A DNA stretch of 64,000 bases from Hyperoodon ampullatus (taxonomy: Eukaryota; Chordata; Mammalia; Artiodactyla; Ziphiidae): positions 106,865,454 to 106,929,453 of the forward strand of contig OX457064.1 of assembly GCA_949752795.1 (NCBI GenBank). Reading direction: 5' to 3'. Made by a program: the position numbers and the translations under genes. Positions 22,618-33,349 of this stretch are shown here, piece after piece. Below the pieces are notes generated by a model. That model searched no databases. It had not been told where the DNA came from and was given only the letters and a program-made list of their open reading frames with translations. Position 1 is the stretch's first letter, and each line of letters begins with the position of its first letter.

Positions 22618-22745
22618 GGGGATATGTGTATACGTATAGCTGATTCACTTTGTTATAAAGCACAAACTAACACACCATTGTAAAGCAGTTATACTCCAAT
22701 AAAGATGTTACAAGCAAAAAAAAAGAGAGAGAGAGAAAAAAAGAA
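22618..22745 (+). mobile_element. L1 3' end fragment, sense, with (GA)n tail
   Basis: Short 5'-truncated L1 3' terminus: 'tagctgattcactttgttat', 'aaagcacaaactaacacacc', 'attgtaaagcagttatactc' and 'caataaagatgtta', followed by A-rich and GAGA-rich tail sequence. Confidence 0.85.
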
Positions 22746-24311
22746 AACAATGGCACGTGGTGGGGGCGGGTAAATGCTGGAAAGCCAAATTTAAAAAAAT
22801 TATGAATGAAAGAAAAACAGAATGGCTGAGGGAAACTTAGAGGGATGGAGAGTCACACTGACTTTCTCCAAAATTCCAAGCTGCCTCCCGTGTAACTCCA
22901 AGAGAAAGAGCCAGAAGAACCATTAAGTGGAAATAAAAGAAGACATGTTTTGGTGACGTATGGACAAGCACAGCACAACAGAGGGGGTCACAGAGGCAAT
23001 GACTCCATTACCAAGTGGTCAGTGGCCATCAGGGATGGAGGGGGGGAAGCAGACATGGCCACTTGCCGAAGTTATCATAGAAGTGACCCTGTATCGCATG
23101 GGACACTGACCGTATGACTTGGAGATCCTCCCGCTCTCCTGATTTACCCCAAATTTCAGTCTATAAGAAATGGTGTCTTTTTCACCCGTATGAGGCCAGC
23201 TCATGGCCTTGAATCTAACAGGCGTGTAAGTGGGTCATTTTGAAATTAACTAATAAACTGGATGCCTGGAAATAAGACTTTTTTATCCACGGGGACTGTT
23301 CACACATTCCTAAAGGAAGCAATTTTTTGTACAATGTTATTTTATAGATTTTTAAAAAGAGAAATAGTAGTAATACCATTGCTGGTTTTCTTTTTGAAAG
23401 TCGTGCTTCTCCTTTAACCATGTTCTTAGGCCCGGCATTCTATGAGGGACCTCCTCCTTTGAGTTAACCACTGCTATTTTTTTAATTAAATTGTATGTTG
23501 GCCTCACTTTATGTTTTCCTTTGATTGGTTCTGGGAAAGAACTCATCAGACGTTGGCAGGAAGAGTCCTCAGGACAGATGGACTGGGTTGGTGCTCCCAC
23601 AACAGGAGGGCAGCCCCGGGATTCTGACGGCAGATAAGAGAACCAGGCACGCTGTGCGTGCCTGGCTTGGGGTCCTGAGATGTGAGAAAGCAGTGGGGCC
23701 TGGATGGGGGCCAGTCGCCCCACTTGGCCATTCTGCTTCCTCTCCGGCCACCCCCCATCCTGCCCATCACTCGTGGACACACCTGCCCCACGGGCCCCTC
23801 TCTCACTTCATCCCGCTGCCGCCTGCCCTGCAGATCCCCCAAGTCAGGAAGGGGTGCCCTGCAGACGTGCAAGGGCTGAAGATCGAGAGGGCGAACTCCG
23901 GGCGAGGCGCGCGAGGGGGGAGAGAGGAAGTGACTCCATCACTTCGCATCTGCCCATGATTTTTCTCCAGAGACTCTGGGGGAGACGGCACGGCACCTTT
24001 AATCAAATTAAAATACCGTTATGAGACGACTTTCCTAATCATCAAATGTAATGAGTCCTGAGATCTGAAAATGGAGGGCTAGTGCCATAAACGTCCGCTC
24101 CTTAGCCACACCCAGGTTTTAGTGATAGATGTGTCTGTTACTTCGAACAGCAGAGGGGGTTACACTTAAGATAAAAAGTTAACAAGATATTGGTGCAATG
24201 CAGAGAGGTCACAGGGATGCCTTCAGTGTTCGAGATTCAAGACGAGTGAAGAGCATTCCCTGAAAGCAAAGGGCAGCTGGGCGCACGTGTGCGGTGCCTG
24301 TTATTAACCAA
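22746..24311. other. Unassigned sequence
   Basis: About 1.5 kb with no recognised repeat. At 23.5-24.0 kb the GC content rises, and overlapping open frames (up to 144 codons) appear on both strands. None shows a domain I recognise. Confidence 0.45.
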
Positions 24312-24400
24312 ATCTCATCTAATTCTTAAATATGCATTGAGAACCTGCTATGCGCCAGACACTTTCCTAAGTTCTACAATCTCACAGGCAGGTAAGAGGG
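24312..24400 (-). mobile_element. MIR SINE fragment, antisense
   Basis: Contains 'atgcattgagaacctgctat', 'gcgccagacactttcctaag' and 'ctacaatctcacaggcaggt', corresponding to the MIR 3' region in reverse ('gcattgagcacctactatg'-like). Short and diverged. Confidence 0.55.
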
Positions 24401-26744
24401 GCCGCTGTCCTCCACTCGCCCGGGAGACGGACACGTGTACGCGATGCTTTCATTGGGCGAGATGTCCGCTATGACAGAGGTGCTGTGGGACCGCAGAGAA
24501 AAGGCCACCTAAACCGGGGGTGATGGGAGCAAGGGGTCAAGGATAAGGCACCTTAAGAGATAACATCTACCATGGAAACAGTGATGACGATTACAGCCAC
24601 TCACGTGTTTGAGGCCTCAGCACGTGCGAGCCCAGAGACATTAACCCCCTACCGAACGTTTCACGTTGAAGAAGTGGAAACTTGATCTTGAAAACCAGGC
24701 CAGAGTGGACCCTCGCTCTGACCCCAGGCTGCTTTCCAGCCAGGAGGAGGCGGAGCAAGCCAAACCTGCCTCCTCTCGCCAACCCCGGGTTTCCCTTGCT
24801 CCCGGGGGGCGGGGCTTCGTGGACAAGACGGGGGCAGGGGGCCAGGAAGGCAGCCTGGAGGTGGAACCTCCGGTGGAGGAAGGCGGACTGCACCCATCAC
24901 CTCCCTCCCCCCGCAGGAGGCAGGGAAGACGCACGCCGACTCTCCGAGATCCCAGCATCGTGGGCCAATGGGGAAAGGACCCAACTGCAAACATCACCCT
25001 GGGGGGAGTACAGGTCCCCCCGCTCCACGAAAGTAGAGCATCCTAGGAAACCATCCTGCTCGTGGACGCACAAAATCAATCGAGATGAAGCACAGAGGCT
25101 CACAGACACGGCTCACAGCTCACAGGGGCGGCTTGATGCTGAGATGCTGTGTGGTTCCGGGGAGGAGCTTGGCGGGGCCCCTCTCACGGCTGCGGTGGGT
25201 GCTGCGCCTGTCACACTCGCTGCAAAACACGCTGAGCTGAACAAGATTTTCCTTTTTTTTTTTTTTTTTTTTGTAAAAGTGAAAATCTTCGGTTTTGGTT
25301 AGTGAAAACAGGTACGAATGTGGGTCTCTCGCAAAAGCAAAGCAGCATAAAGCGAACTTTGGAAAAGTGGCGGATACCCGTACCTTGTACGGAATTCAGG
25401 TGCGGTTCAGGCCATCCTCAACACTCAGAGATGGCCCACCAGGGAGAAGGTGCCACCAAGACCCCAAACAACCAGAGACACTGGGTGACCAATCATTCTA
25501 CTACAAAATGCTCAGAAAAAGAACCGGCCCCAACAGCTAGTGATAGAGAAATACTCACCCCCCTGCACCCCAGCGGGCTTCGGGGAACAGGCCTGCGCAT
25601 CGGGAGGTGGGGATAGGTGCAAGCTGGGGGGTTGCAGGGCTGAAGCCTCCTGTACACGCCTCCTGCCCCCGAAGGGGACCTGGGGAACTCCACGCGGCTG
25701 GACTTGCAAGAAGAAACCAGAGACTGCAACCCAGCGGGGATGGGGACAGGGGACTTGCTGAGGTACCCACTAAACCATGGAACGAGCGGCTGCACCCCCA
25801 GGACTAGAAAGAACACCGCAGAAACGTGCTGCTTATTTATTCATTTAACTTGATTTGAAAAGCCACATCTGTGGGACCCTTCCTCCAGGAGGCCTGCGCA
25901 ACAGGCTAAGAACTCTGCTTACAAAATGCCTCTCTCTGTGTTTCCTTTAAATAACTTTTGAGCATAAGCCTTTGCTATCGTTTGTTAATTACCTGTCAAA
26001 GGGACCAGGCAGAGAGATTTCTAATGTGTTAGGAGCTGATGTTGATTGAAGATCAATCATAAATTAGGGTAGGATTTCCTGCCCTGAGACTATTCCATCA
26101 GCCAATAAACAAATGGGTTGAGAGTTGGAAGATTCCAATTTTGGGCAACTTTTCAGATGACATCATTTGCAGGAAGTCAAAACTTGAGTCATAAAATAGC
26201 ACCTAAAAATAGAAAACGCCTCTGCTGAGCCCCCAGCTCGGTCAGGACTTTACCCACATCTCCTCAGGCGGGAGGAGGATACAAGGTTATTTCTAGAGCA
26301 AACAAAATCACCACCGAACGCTGCACTGGAAAATCTCCACGGCCCAGCCAGCCTTTCCAGCCTCCTTCCAGCCCAGGGGCCCCGGTCGGCAAGGCCTCCA
26401 ACCCGGAGGACGCTGGGCGCCAGGCCCGGGGGCAGCAGGTGTGCCGTGCGGGTCTCAGGGCGGGAGCCCCGCCTCCTCCATGGCCCAGCCTTGGCTGGCC
26501 CCCATCAGAGCCCCTGCGGCTAAGCCGCAAAAAGGAGCGGGCACACGTGTGTGCTCCCGCCTCCTGCCCATCCACAAAGTCAGCCTTGGTCCCAACTCCC
26601 TACACTGAAGCGGGGGCAGCTCAGGGCGGCCAAGCAGGCCAGCCACCAACTTGTGCTCACGCGACCCTGACTTGGCAGGCACCACGCTCCCACGGCGATG
26701 GGATCAAGGATGTCATTTGGTTCATTTCACCTTAATTTCTTTTT
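24401..26744. other. Unassigned sequence, GC-rich then AT-rich
   Basis: 24.6-25.8 kb is GC-rich and carries many overlapping frames, up to 206 codons, without recognised domains. A T run lies at 25250-25272. 25.83-26.23 kb is lower in GC and dense in factor-like motifs (see the separate entry). 26.26-26.7 kb is GC-rich again. Confidence 0.45.
25984..26212. promoter_or_regulatory. Candidate enhancer-like motif cluster
   Basis: Within about 230 repeat-free bases I see gttaattacc (HNF1/homeodomain-like, 25984-25993), a GATTG/CAATC inverted pair at 26044-26058, the forkhead-like aataaacaaat (26104-26114), the AP-1-like tgagtca (26185-26191), and ctaaaaatag (26203-26212), a perfect match to the MEF2 consensus. 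The density, and the contrast with GC-rich flanks, suggest a distal regulatory element. Function is inference only. Confidence 0.3.
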
Positions 26745-27210
26745 ATAAGAATTGTATATATTGATGATTTGTGAAATGATGGCTGCAGTCAAGCTGACTG
26801 ACACACCCGTCTCCTCACACAGTTGTCTTGCGCGTGGGACGGGAGCGCACGAGACGCACCCCTTCACCCAGCTCCCCGCGTCAGCGCGGTGTCACTCACT
26901 GCAGTCCCCAGGCTCCGCGTCAGCCCCCTGGACCCACTCCTCTACACGACTGCCACCCCGTAACCCCGAGGCCAGTCTCTCCCCACTTCCACGCCCCCCA
27001 CCCCTGGCAGCCACTGTTCTCCTCTCTGCCTCTGTGTCTTTGACTTCTTTAGATCCCACGTGGAAGTGAGGTTGCACAGGTTCCATCTTTCTCTGTCTGG
27101 TTTGTTTCGCTCAGCATCGTGTCCTGCAGGTTCATGCACGTTGCCACTAATGGCAGAATTGCTTTCCATTTTAAGAGCTGAATAATATTCCGTTTTATAT
27201 ACATATAAAA
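26745..27210 (-). mobile_element. Old L1 3' UTR with GC-rich segment, antisense
   Basis: Parallel to 18632-19165. It reads 'ggctgcagtcaagctgactg', 'acacacccgtctcctcacac', 'agctccccgcgtcagcgcgg', 'ccagtctctccccacttcca', then the L1 ORF2-end antisense text 'ttcatgcacgttgcc' and 'gctgaataatattcc'. It ends in a small foldback (27177-27233). Confidence 0.75.
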
Positions 27211-27233
27211 TATATAATGGAATATTATTCAGC
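27177..27233. repeat. Foldback: 23-bp arms, 11-bp spacer
   Basis: Arm one (27177-27199) starts gctgaataatattcc and arm two (27211-27233) ends ggaatattattcagc. The outer 15 bp pair perfectly, with 21 of 23 overall. Arm one is the expected antisense L1 text, and arm two is the same text in sense, so a short inverted copy sits at the break of the L1. Confidence 0.9.
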
Positions 27234-27414
27234 ATATATAGATAGATTCTGTCAGATTTCACATCTAGCCTTTTAGGGTGGTAAAGCATGTCTTACTTTC
27301 AGTTAAACACTGGTCATTTGGAGTATCTGGTAATAGCTGCGGAAAAGTTCTCTAAATGAGCTTTGTACACACCATGGATGGACAATTTCCTATCTGTAAT
27401 GTACCCCAAAGGCA

Positions 27415-27845
27415 GCTTCATTTTCCAGATACCTTGATGAAGAATAAAGTTTTTCATCATTCGGTGCAAATACAATGTCTTTATCCATGCATCTGTTGAT
27501 GGACGGACACATAGGTTGTTTCCATATCTTGACTATCGTGAAGAAGGCTGCGGTGAGCAAGGCAGAGCAGGTATCTCTTTGAGGTACTGATTTCATTTCC
27601 TTTGGGAAAATACCCAGAAGAGAGACTGCCAGATCATATGTTTTAATTTTTTGAGGACCCTCCACACTGTTTTCCATAATGGCTGCACCAATTTACATTC
27701 CCACCAACAGGTGTGCACAAAGATTTCCTTTTCTCCGCACCCTCACCAACACTTAACCTTTTAAAATAATAGCCATCCTAATAGGTGTGAGGTGAGATCT
27801 CGTGGTTTTGATTTGCGTTTCCCTGATGATTGTGTCCAGAAAGGT
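27415..27845 (-). mobile_element. L1 ORF2 3' part, antisense
   Basis: Ordered matches to antisense L1 are visible: 'tgttgatggacggacacata', 'ggttgtttccatatcttgac', 'tttcctttgggaaaataccc', 'actgttttccataatggctg', 'caccaatttacattcccacc', 'ctaataggtgtgaggtgaga' and 'ttttgatttgcgtttccctg'. It is probably the same element as 26745-27210, separated by about 200 bp of unrecognised sequence. Confidence 0.85.
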
Positions 27846-28164
27846 AATGCATGATGTAAATCAGCCTTATCCTAGGAAACGTCCAGACTATATGAGTGCC
27901 TGGAGTTGGGAAGAAAAGCTTGAGGGCTGAGGACCCTGGAGGAGGTGTCCCAGGGCTGGATGGAGGGAAGCCTCAAAGGACGGGCAGAACCTGCAGAGGC
28001 ACGGGGCTGGCCACCACCATCGGTCATCAAGAGAGGGACAGAGGCTGAAGCCCAGGTGCAGAAGAGCCATGGCAGTAAAATCGGAGGTGTCTCCTGCCTG
28101 GCTTCTGTCTCTAACTACGTGCATCTCAGACACGGTAGCTGTGCCAGTCCTAAAACTTATACAC
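27846..28164. other. Unassigned sequence
   Basis: Unique-looking; no gene or repeat recognised. Confidence 0.45.
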
Positions 28165-28393
28165 AGATTGGGTGGATCAACAGCCAGGTCCCTGAACTAT
28201 ATTCAGTGTCCTGTGATAAACCATAGTGGAAAAGAATATGCAAAAGAAGGTATACATATATATGTAAATGTATAAATATATATACATATATAAAAAGAAT
28301 GTATATGTACGTATCACTGAATCACTCTGCTGTACAGCAGAAATGAACACAACACTATAAATCATCTATACTTCAATAAAATCAATTTTTTAA
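28165..28393 (+). mobile_element. L1 3' end, sense
   Basis: Contains 'gaactatattcagtgtcctg', 'tgataaaccatagtggaaaa', an AT microsatellite-like stretch (TATACATATATATG), 'tgaatcactctgctgtacag', 'aacacaacactataaatca' and 'atacttcaataaaatc'. A 5'-truncated, inactive L1 3' UTR. Confidence 0.9.
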
Positions 28394-29559
28394 AATAAGA
28401 ATAGGAAGAGCTCCTTACTGGAGTAAAGTGTCACGTGCTGTTAGTTCTGCTGCCACAGTCCCAGGATGGGAGCTTCTGAACAGAGAAATGACCCCCGATG
28501 AAGGGGCCTCCAGGGAAGAGCAGTCCCCACCGTCCACAAAGCGGGCACAGAGCCCCAGGGACCTGGGAGTGGACGCCATGCCTGCACACCCTTTCTGGAG
28601 CCACCGACACCGTCAAGCGGTCCAGCAGGTCACGAGCCCGTGAGGAATGTGGGGCCCGTGGGCCACTGGGTTCAGGCAATCCCACGGTCGCTTCCTTGCT
28701 CAGCTGGCTCAGCTCTACTGCTGAGGGAGGTTACAGCATGAGAAGTGACATCACCAGCTGCAGAGACATCGAAAGGCGTCAGCAGAAGGACCCGTCACGG
28801 GGATTGTCGTTAGGACCATCCTGATGGCCGGGTGAGAAGCACAGACGCTGCTGGGAACACAGCAGGGCCGCTGGAGCATCCCGTGTCGTCCTCGTGGGCC
28901 ACAGCACAGAGGGCCGGGAGCAGCTCCCTGGACACAAGGTGGAAAAACGCGGGACTTTGGGTCCAGCTTGGGGTCTCCTGCATCACTTCGCAGTTTAGCC
29001 CTAAACCCCATAGACAGAAGGACACACGGACCGTCAGCTGTCACTGGTGTTACTGCTGCCCTTGCTCTGGACGTCACTGGTGGTGGCAGTGGTTTGCTTT
29101 GATTGATTTGTTTTCTCCCAGTTCAAAGGCGAAGCTTGGTTTTGGTGGGAAAATAAAGCTTGACCCACGTGGGAAGTACGTGCCTTTATTTCAATTCCAC
29201 TACTTTAATAAGGAATTCGACTTTTATGGATTAAAATATGTGGCAATATAGAAAGGACACTTCTGAATATCACCACGGCTCCTTTCCAACCAACATCAGG
29301 CCCTTTGGCAAGAACTTGGGTGAACACAACCTTCGTCTCTTTAGTGAGACTCTCTTTGGAACCATTAGCTCTCGTGGGAATGAGGTCAGACTAAGAGGTG
29401 CTCTGGCCGTAAGGGTGACACGACTAAAGCCCGGCCTCCGGACACAAATCCCGAACGCATCCTTCAGTAAGTCCCGGGCTTCCTACATCCACCTGGAGCA
29501 GCTTCCTTCCCCGGTGAATTCTGATGACTCTGATGAGGAGGAAACCCCGCCCCTTCCCG
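28394..29559. other. Unassigned GC-rich sequence
   Basis: No repeat recognised. Includes a plus-strand frame at 29238-29585 (115 codons) with an acidic tract NSDDSDEEE near its end and a stop inside the inverted repeat that follows. No splice or promoter support and no known family, so I do not call it a gene. Confidence 0.4.
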
Positions 29560-29750
29560 ATCGGGAAGCGCAAGTCTCAGCCTGAGGGTCAGAGCAGCAT
29601 CTGAAAAGGGCAGAAGGGTCAGGGGCTGGGGCTGGACCTCTCCCGGGTTCTAGAACCGCAGCTACACGAGCTGTCCAGCCCCAGCCCCTGACTCTTCTGC
29701 CGTTTTCAGATGGTGCTCTGACCCTCGGACTGAGACCTATGCTTCCCGAT
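29560..29750. repeat. Long inverted repeat: 78-bp arms, 35-bp loop
   Basis: Left arm 29560-29637 and right arm 29673-29750 are reverse complements at about 70 of 78 positions with no gaps. The innermost 20 bp next to the loop match perfectly. The loop contains a perfect 12-bp palindrome, ggttctagaacc (29646-29657). The outer left edge overlaps a perfect 16-bp palindrome, cttcccgatcgggaag (29553-29568). The 10-mer cttcccgatc is repeated directly at 29553-29562 and 29742-29751, resembling a flanking direct repeat. It could be a foldback or MITE-like relic, an inverted local duplication, or a hairpin RNA source if transcribed. Confidence 0.95.
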
Positions 29751-31504
29751 CTCCTCTGCTGCCTGGGACCTCCCGGTGACAGGCCAGCCTCCTTCAGACA
29801 GAGGTGACCGTCCCCCGAGCCGCTGCTCCTGGCATCACCAGCTTAAGGTTCGCCACCTTGGGTCAGAACCACTGACCCACACATCCTACCGAGGCCAGGG
29901 ACCCTGGGACTGGCCCCTGAGCCAGCGCACAGACCTCAGTTACTCTCTATAACAATAGCTGTTTCTGCATCACTTTTGCATTGATCGTTTTTCTCCATTT
30001 CTTTGAATCGGCTCAGGCATTATTAAGAGGTTAGCCAATAATACGCTCGTCCACTTGAACTATTCTAGCAAGGAAAAAGCAACAAGCAAAAACGTTCCCA
30101 GTGGCAGTCCGAAAATACTGTTCCACTGACCTACCTCTTCTGCTCTACTTTGCCACCTGCAAGAGAGCTCTGAAAAGGAAAGTAGAACCCAAACCCCTTT
30201 GTATCAGACATCAAACAGCACTGTCCTTTTTTCTCAAATGTGTGTGGCTATATGATTAATTAATTAATTAAGCGCCCCAAAAATATTTTAATTAAGTGCT
30301 TGCTCGGTTGCCAGGCATTACTCTATGCACTTTATCCCAGAAGGCACGAAGGGAAAGGAAAAGTTCCCTAACAGGGAATCGTTCCTAATAGCAAGTCATC
30401 CCTGGGAACGTGTGAGCTCCTTGGGGAAGCACATTAGAACCTTATGTGATGCGTTACTATTTAAGGAACCACATCAGGAAGTATTTGGTTTCAGGAGCCC
30501 CGGATAGAGCGGGGACAGGAATGAGCAGCAGCAGTGAAGAGCTGGTGATGAAGAGAATCCATCCCGCACCTCCCCCTGGGGCCTGCCCCCAGCCCTAGCC
30601 CTAGCTGGCTGCAGGTCATCCCAGGTTCTCCTGCGATTCGTCTCGTGGAGTCTGAGAAACATCTGTCCCCTTGCTCACATCTGGGGGAGGACCGTCCAGG
30701 AAGGCCGTCGTGCAGGGCTTCTCCCAAGGGTGCCCCCGAGGATCCCAGGGAAACAGCTCTGAGCCCGGAGCCAAGATAGGGGCTCCCCCCACCGCCACCC
30801 CCTTCAGCTTCCTGGCTGTAAAATGAGGATGAAATGCCTGTCTTGGGATTTGTTGCGAGACTCAGATAAGAGCATCGACAGGGCTTTTGTGGACCAGAAA
30901 GCACTGCTCAGGTGTGAGGTGCGAGTATCACTGTTACGGCAAGTCTGGGTGTGGGCACTGCAGGAGGATGTCTGGAAGTGGCCCCAGCCTGGAGCCATGC
31001 ACTTTGGTTTCCCAATGGGACTAGGGAGTGGGACGGGGAGAAGGTGAGGAACTCCCAGAAGGCAGGGCGGGTTAGGAAGGTGGTGGATGGAGAGTCAAGG
31101 CACAGAGGCAGCCCAGTCCAAGCTGAGATCTGGAGGTCACCCGACCGCATGGAGATGGGCAGGGCCTCGATTGGGGATCATTTGTGTTGGAGTCATTGTT
31201 TTGCAAGTTAAGAATATCTATTTCTTCATTAATAGTTGGAAAAACTAAAGACTCTTGATAGAGCGTGAAGGTTGACTGGCATCACAGATGCACCTGAGCA
31301 GACCTTGCACCCATAGGTGCTGGGTAACCGCTGGTTCTTTTCCTCACGTCCGGCGCTAGGGGCTGCGTTCAGACGTGGAATTATGCGCCCAGAGAAAGGG
31401 AGTGTCTGCTAAACCATCGGCAGATGGTACTTCCCAGAGAACTTCACAATTACACGTGGGAATGGGCCCCTCTCAGGCATGCAAATTCAGTGCAGACCAA
31501 TGAA
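29751..31504. other. Unassigned sequence
   Basis: Includes a short (TTAA)n at about 30257-30272 and a weak sense MIR-like patch at about 30805-30905 ('agcttcctggctgtaaaatg', 'gcactgctcagg'). Open frames up to 137 codons on the minus strand near 30.5-30.9 kb are not supported by domains. Confidence 0.4.
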
Positions 31505-32050
31505 GTAAATCACACTCAGGCCACCCCTCCCAGACGAGTCACCGGCCCCTGCAGACCCTCCCACGAGGGCCGCTGACGGCGCAGAGCCACTGGAGAACGT
31601 GGTCACTTCAGCTCCCAGGTCCTCGGCAGCCAGGACGCGGAACTTGCAAAGCACGGGGCTGGAGGGGCGGTGCTTACTGCCATCTGGCCGGCCCCTCCCA
31701 CCCAACTTTGATGCCAGGAAACCTAGGGGACCTGCCCGGAGACCAGGCGGCCCGAGGTGCCTCGCCAGGCACAGAAGACCCGCACATCCGGGCGTCACAG
31801 TCCCTCCTGGAAGAGACGCGTCATCGGCACCTTCACGCGCCAGCCCCCTCGCTCCCAGAGGAAAGGTCGCCGCCAAAAGGGGGCCTGCCGGGCTTTCACC
31901 CCTGCCCTGCCCCTCCAGGCCCCTCCCACCCGGCTTCCCCAGGCCAGCCTTGGTGAACCTTTCGGAGCGAGGACCACACCGATTCTCGGCTCCCCCAGCT
32001 CTGCCGAGAGTCCTGGGCGCACGGTGGGCGCACGGTGGGCGCCCGTGAAC
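31505..32050. promoter_or_regulatory. Orphan CpG-island-like stretch
   Basis: By hand count roughly 40 CpG in about 550 bp with GC near two thirds, which gives an observed/expected ratio of about 0.7. That would satisfy the usual CpG-island criteria. It contains a near-tandem 'gcgcacggtgg' repeat at about 32015-32040. Long frames occur on both strands (225 codons minus, 150 plus), as expected from stop-poor GC-rich DNA. No recognisable first exon is attached. It could be an unannotated promoter, an intragenic island or simply GC-rich DNA. Confidence 0.45.
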
Positions 32051-32224
32051 AAGTGTGTGGTTGAACTGATCTCCTCGTCTACACAGGGATTCTTCTCTGA
32101 CTTTCCACCCCGGTCTCAGTGCGGTGCCCAGGCTTCCCTCCAAAGGGACCCCTGTAGCAGCCACAGTGAAACGGGCGAGCGCCCCTGAGCGGGGACCACA
32201 GCCATCCCTGGGCCACCAGCTTCA

Positions 32225-32395
32225 CACCTTTCCAACTCCATCCTTACAACCAACCCCCCTCAGGTGGGCATTTTTCACAAATCACTGATGAGGAAGCTGA
32301 AACACAGAGCAATTAAGACAAGTCCCTGCGGCCATGTAACTGATGGTGGCGGAGTGAGGACCAAACCCCTGGACCCCGCCCGACGCCAGCGCTGG
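32225..32395 (-). mobile_element. MIR SINE, antisense
   Basis: Reads 'ccttacaaccaacccccctc', 'aggtgggcatttttcacaaa', 'tcactgatgaggaagctgaa', 'acacagagcaattaagacaa' and 'ggcggagtgaggaccaaacc', the reverse complement of MIR. Confidence 0.75.
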
Positions 32396-33345
32396 CCTGT
32401 GACCATGGGTCCCCTCAGGGATCGATCAGCCTGTAGGTGAAGCTGAACTCCTCGTCTATAGATTCTGGGCAGAGCAGGTAGGGATAGACGTCTATTAGGA
32501 CGGGGGGCACTGGAGCAACAGGAGCCGTGGCTCTCAGCTCTGCCCAGGCCCCAGCCGATACTCCACCTCTCTGGGCTTCGCCTCCCGTCTGTGGGCTGAG
32601 AGGTGTGGACAGGGCAACGGCCGGGAACAGACGGACACTCACGTCTTAGGAACCCTAGGTGTGGACAGCTAAGCCCTAACGTTCTCTGTGCTAAGAAACC
32701 AAGGCTGAATGACAAACGGGGTGTTAGTCCCCAGAGAAGGAAGTTCCCGAAGGACACAGCTCCATCCCCGCTGGCCCCGGGCAGCAGGAGGCCCAGGTGC
32801 CCAAATCCCCCGGGGCAGCTGCAGGCCTCCCTGCGTCCCCCACCCCCCGGATGCCCGCACCGGTCAGGCCCCCCCACTCCTGCAGCTGCCCCTTCCCCTG
32901 ACAGGCGTGCCCCAGAGGGCACTGCAGCCTGAGGAAGCCCCCGTTTAGTGGCGAGCCTCCAGAAGGAGCCGGGGAAGCCCGGGGTGCCGACACGCGCAGG
33001 GCAGCCTTCTCCTAGGGTGTTCTTCTGGATGAGGAGTTGCCCGCAAGACCCTTCGCTCACGTGACCCCGGGCAGCCTGAGCCCCTGGCGGCAGAGCCCGG
33101 CAGAAATGCTCCCACAAGGGGTCTGCTCCCCGCGCTGGCTGTGGCGACCCCTCCTAGCTACACCCTTGAGGGTCGGGGGCCCCTCACAAGGGAGGGGATG
33201 GCAGCCCCACAGGCCCTTCACCAAACCTTCATGTGATCCCCTGTGTGTTCTGGGTTCAAGCATAGAATGAAGGTATAACGGTCCTTTCCTAAAGGGTAAG
33301 GACTGCATGTCGGACCTGGAAGGGCCACCGCAGATGTCTGGCCCC
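32396..33345. other. Unassigned GC-rich sequence
   Basis: Holds most of the longest open frame of the window, a minus-strand frame of 280 codons at 32275-33117. That frame overlaps the MIR, runs through GC-rich low-stop DNA, and has competing frames on the other strand. I see no domain, signal peptide or splice logic. Confidence 0.45.
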
Positions 33346-33349
33346 ATTT

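Noticed and set aside
24682..25302. 206-codon plus frame
   Set aside because: GC-rich region with competing frames on both strands, no domain, and it runs into a poly(T) tract.
31487..32164. 225-codon minus frame and 149-codon plus frame over the same DNA
   Set aside because: Open frames on both strands are expected in a CpG-island-like stretch. The compositions are Gly/Ala/Arg-rich with no family match.
32275..33117. Longest open frame of the window, 280 codons, minus strand
   Set aside because: Lies in GC-rich, stop-poor DNA, runs into a MIR element, has overlapping frames on the other strand and no recognisable domain.
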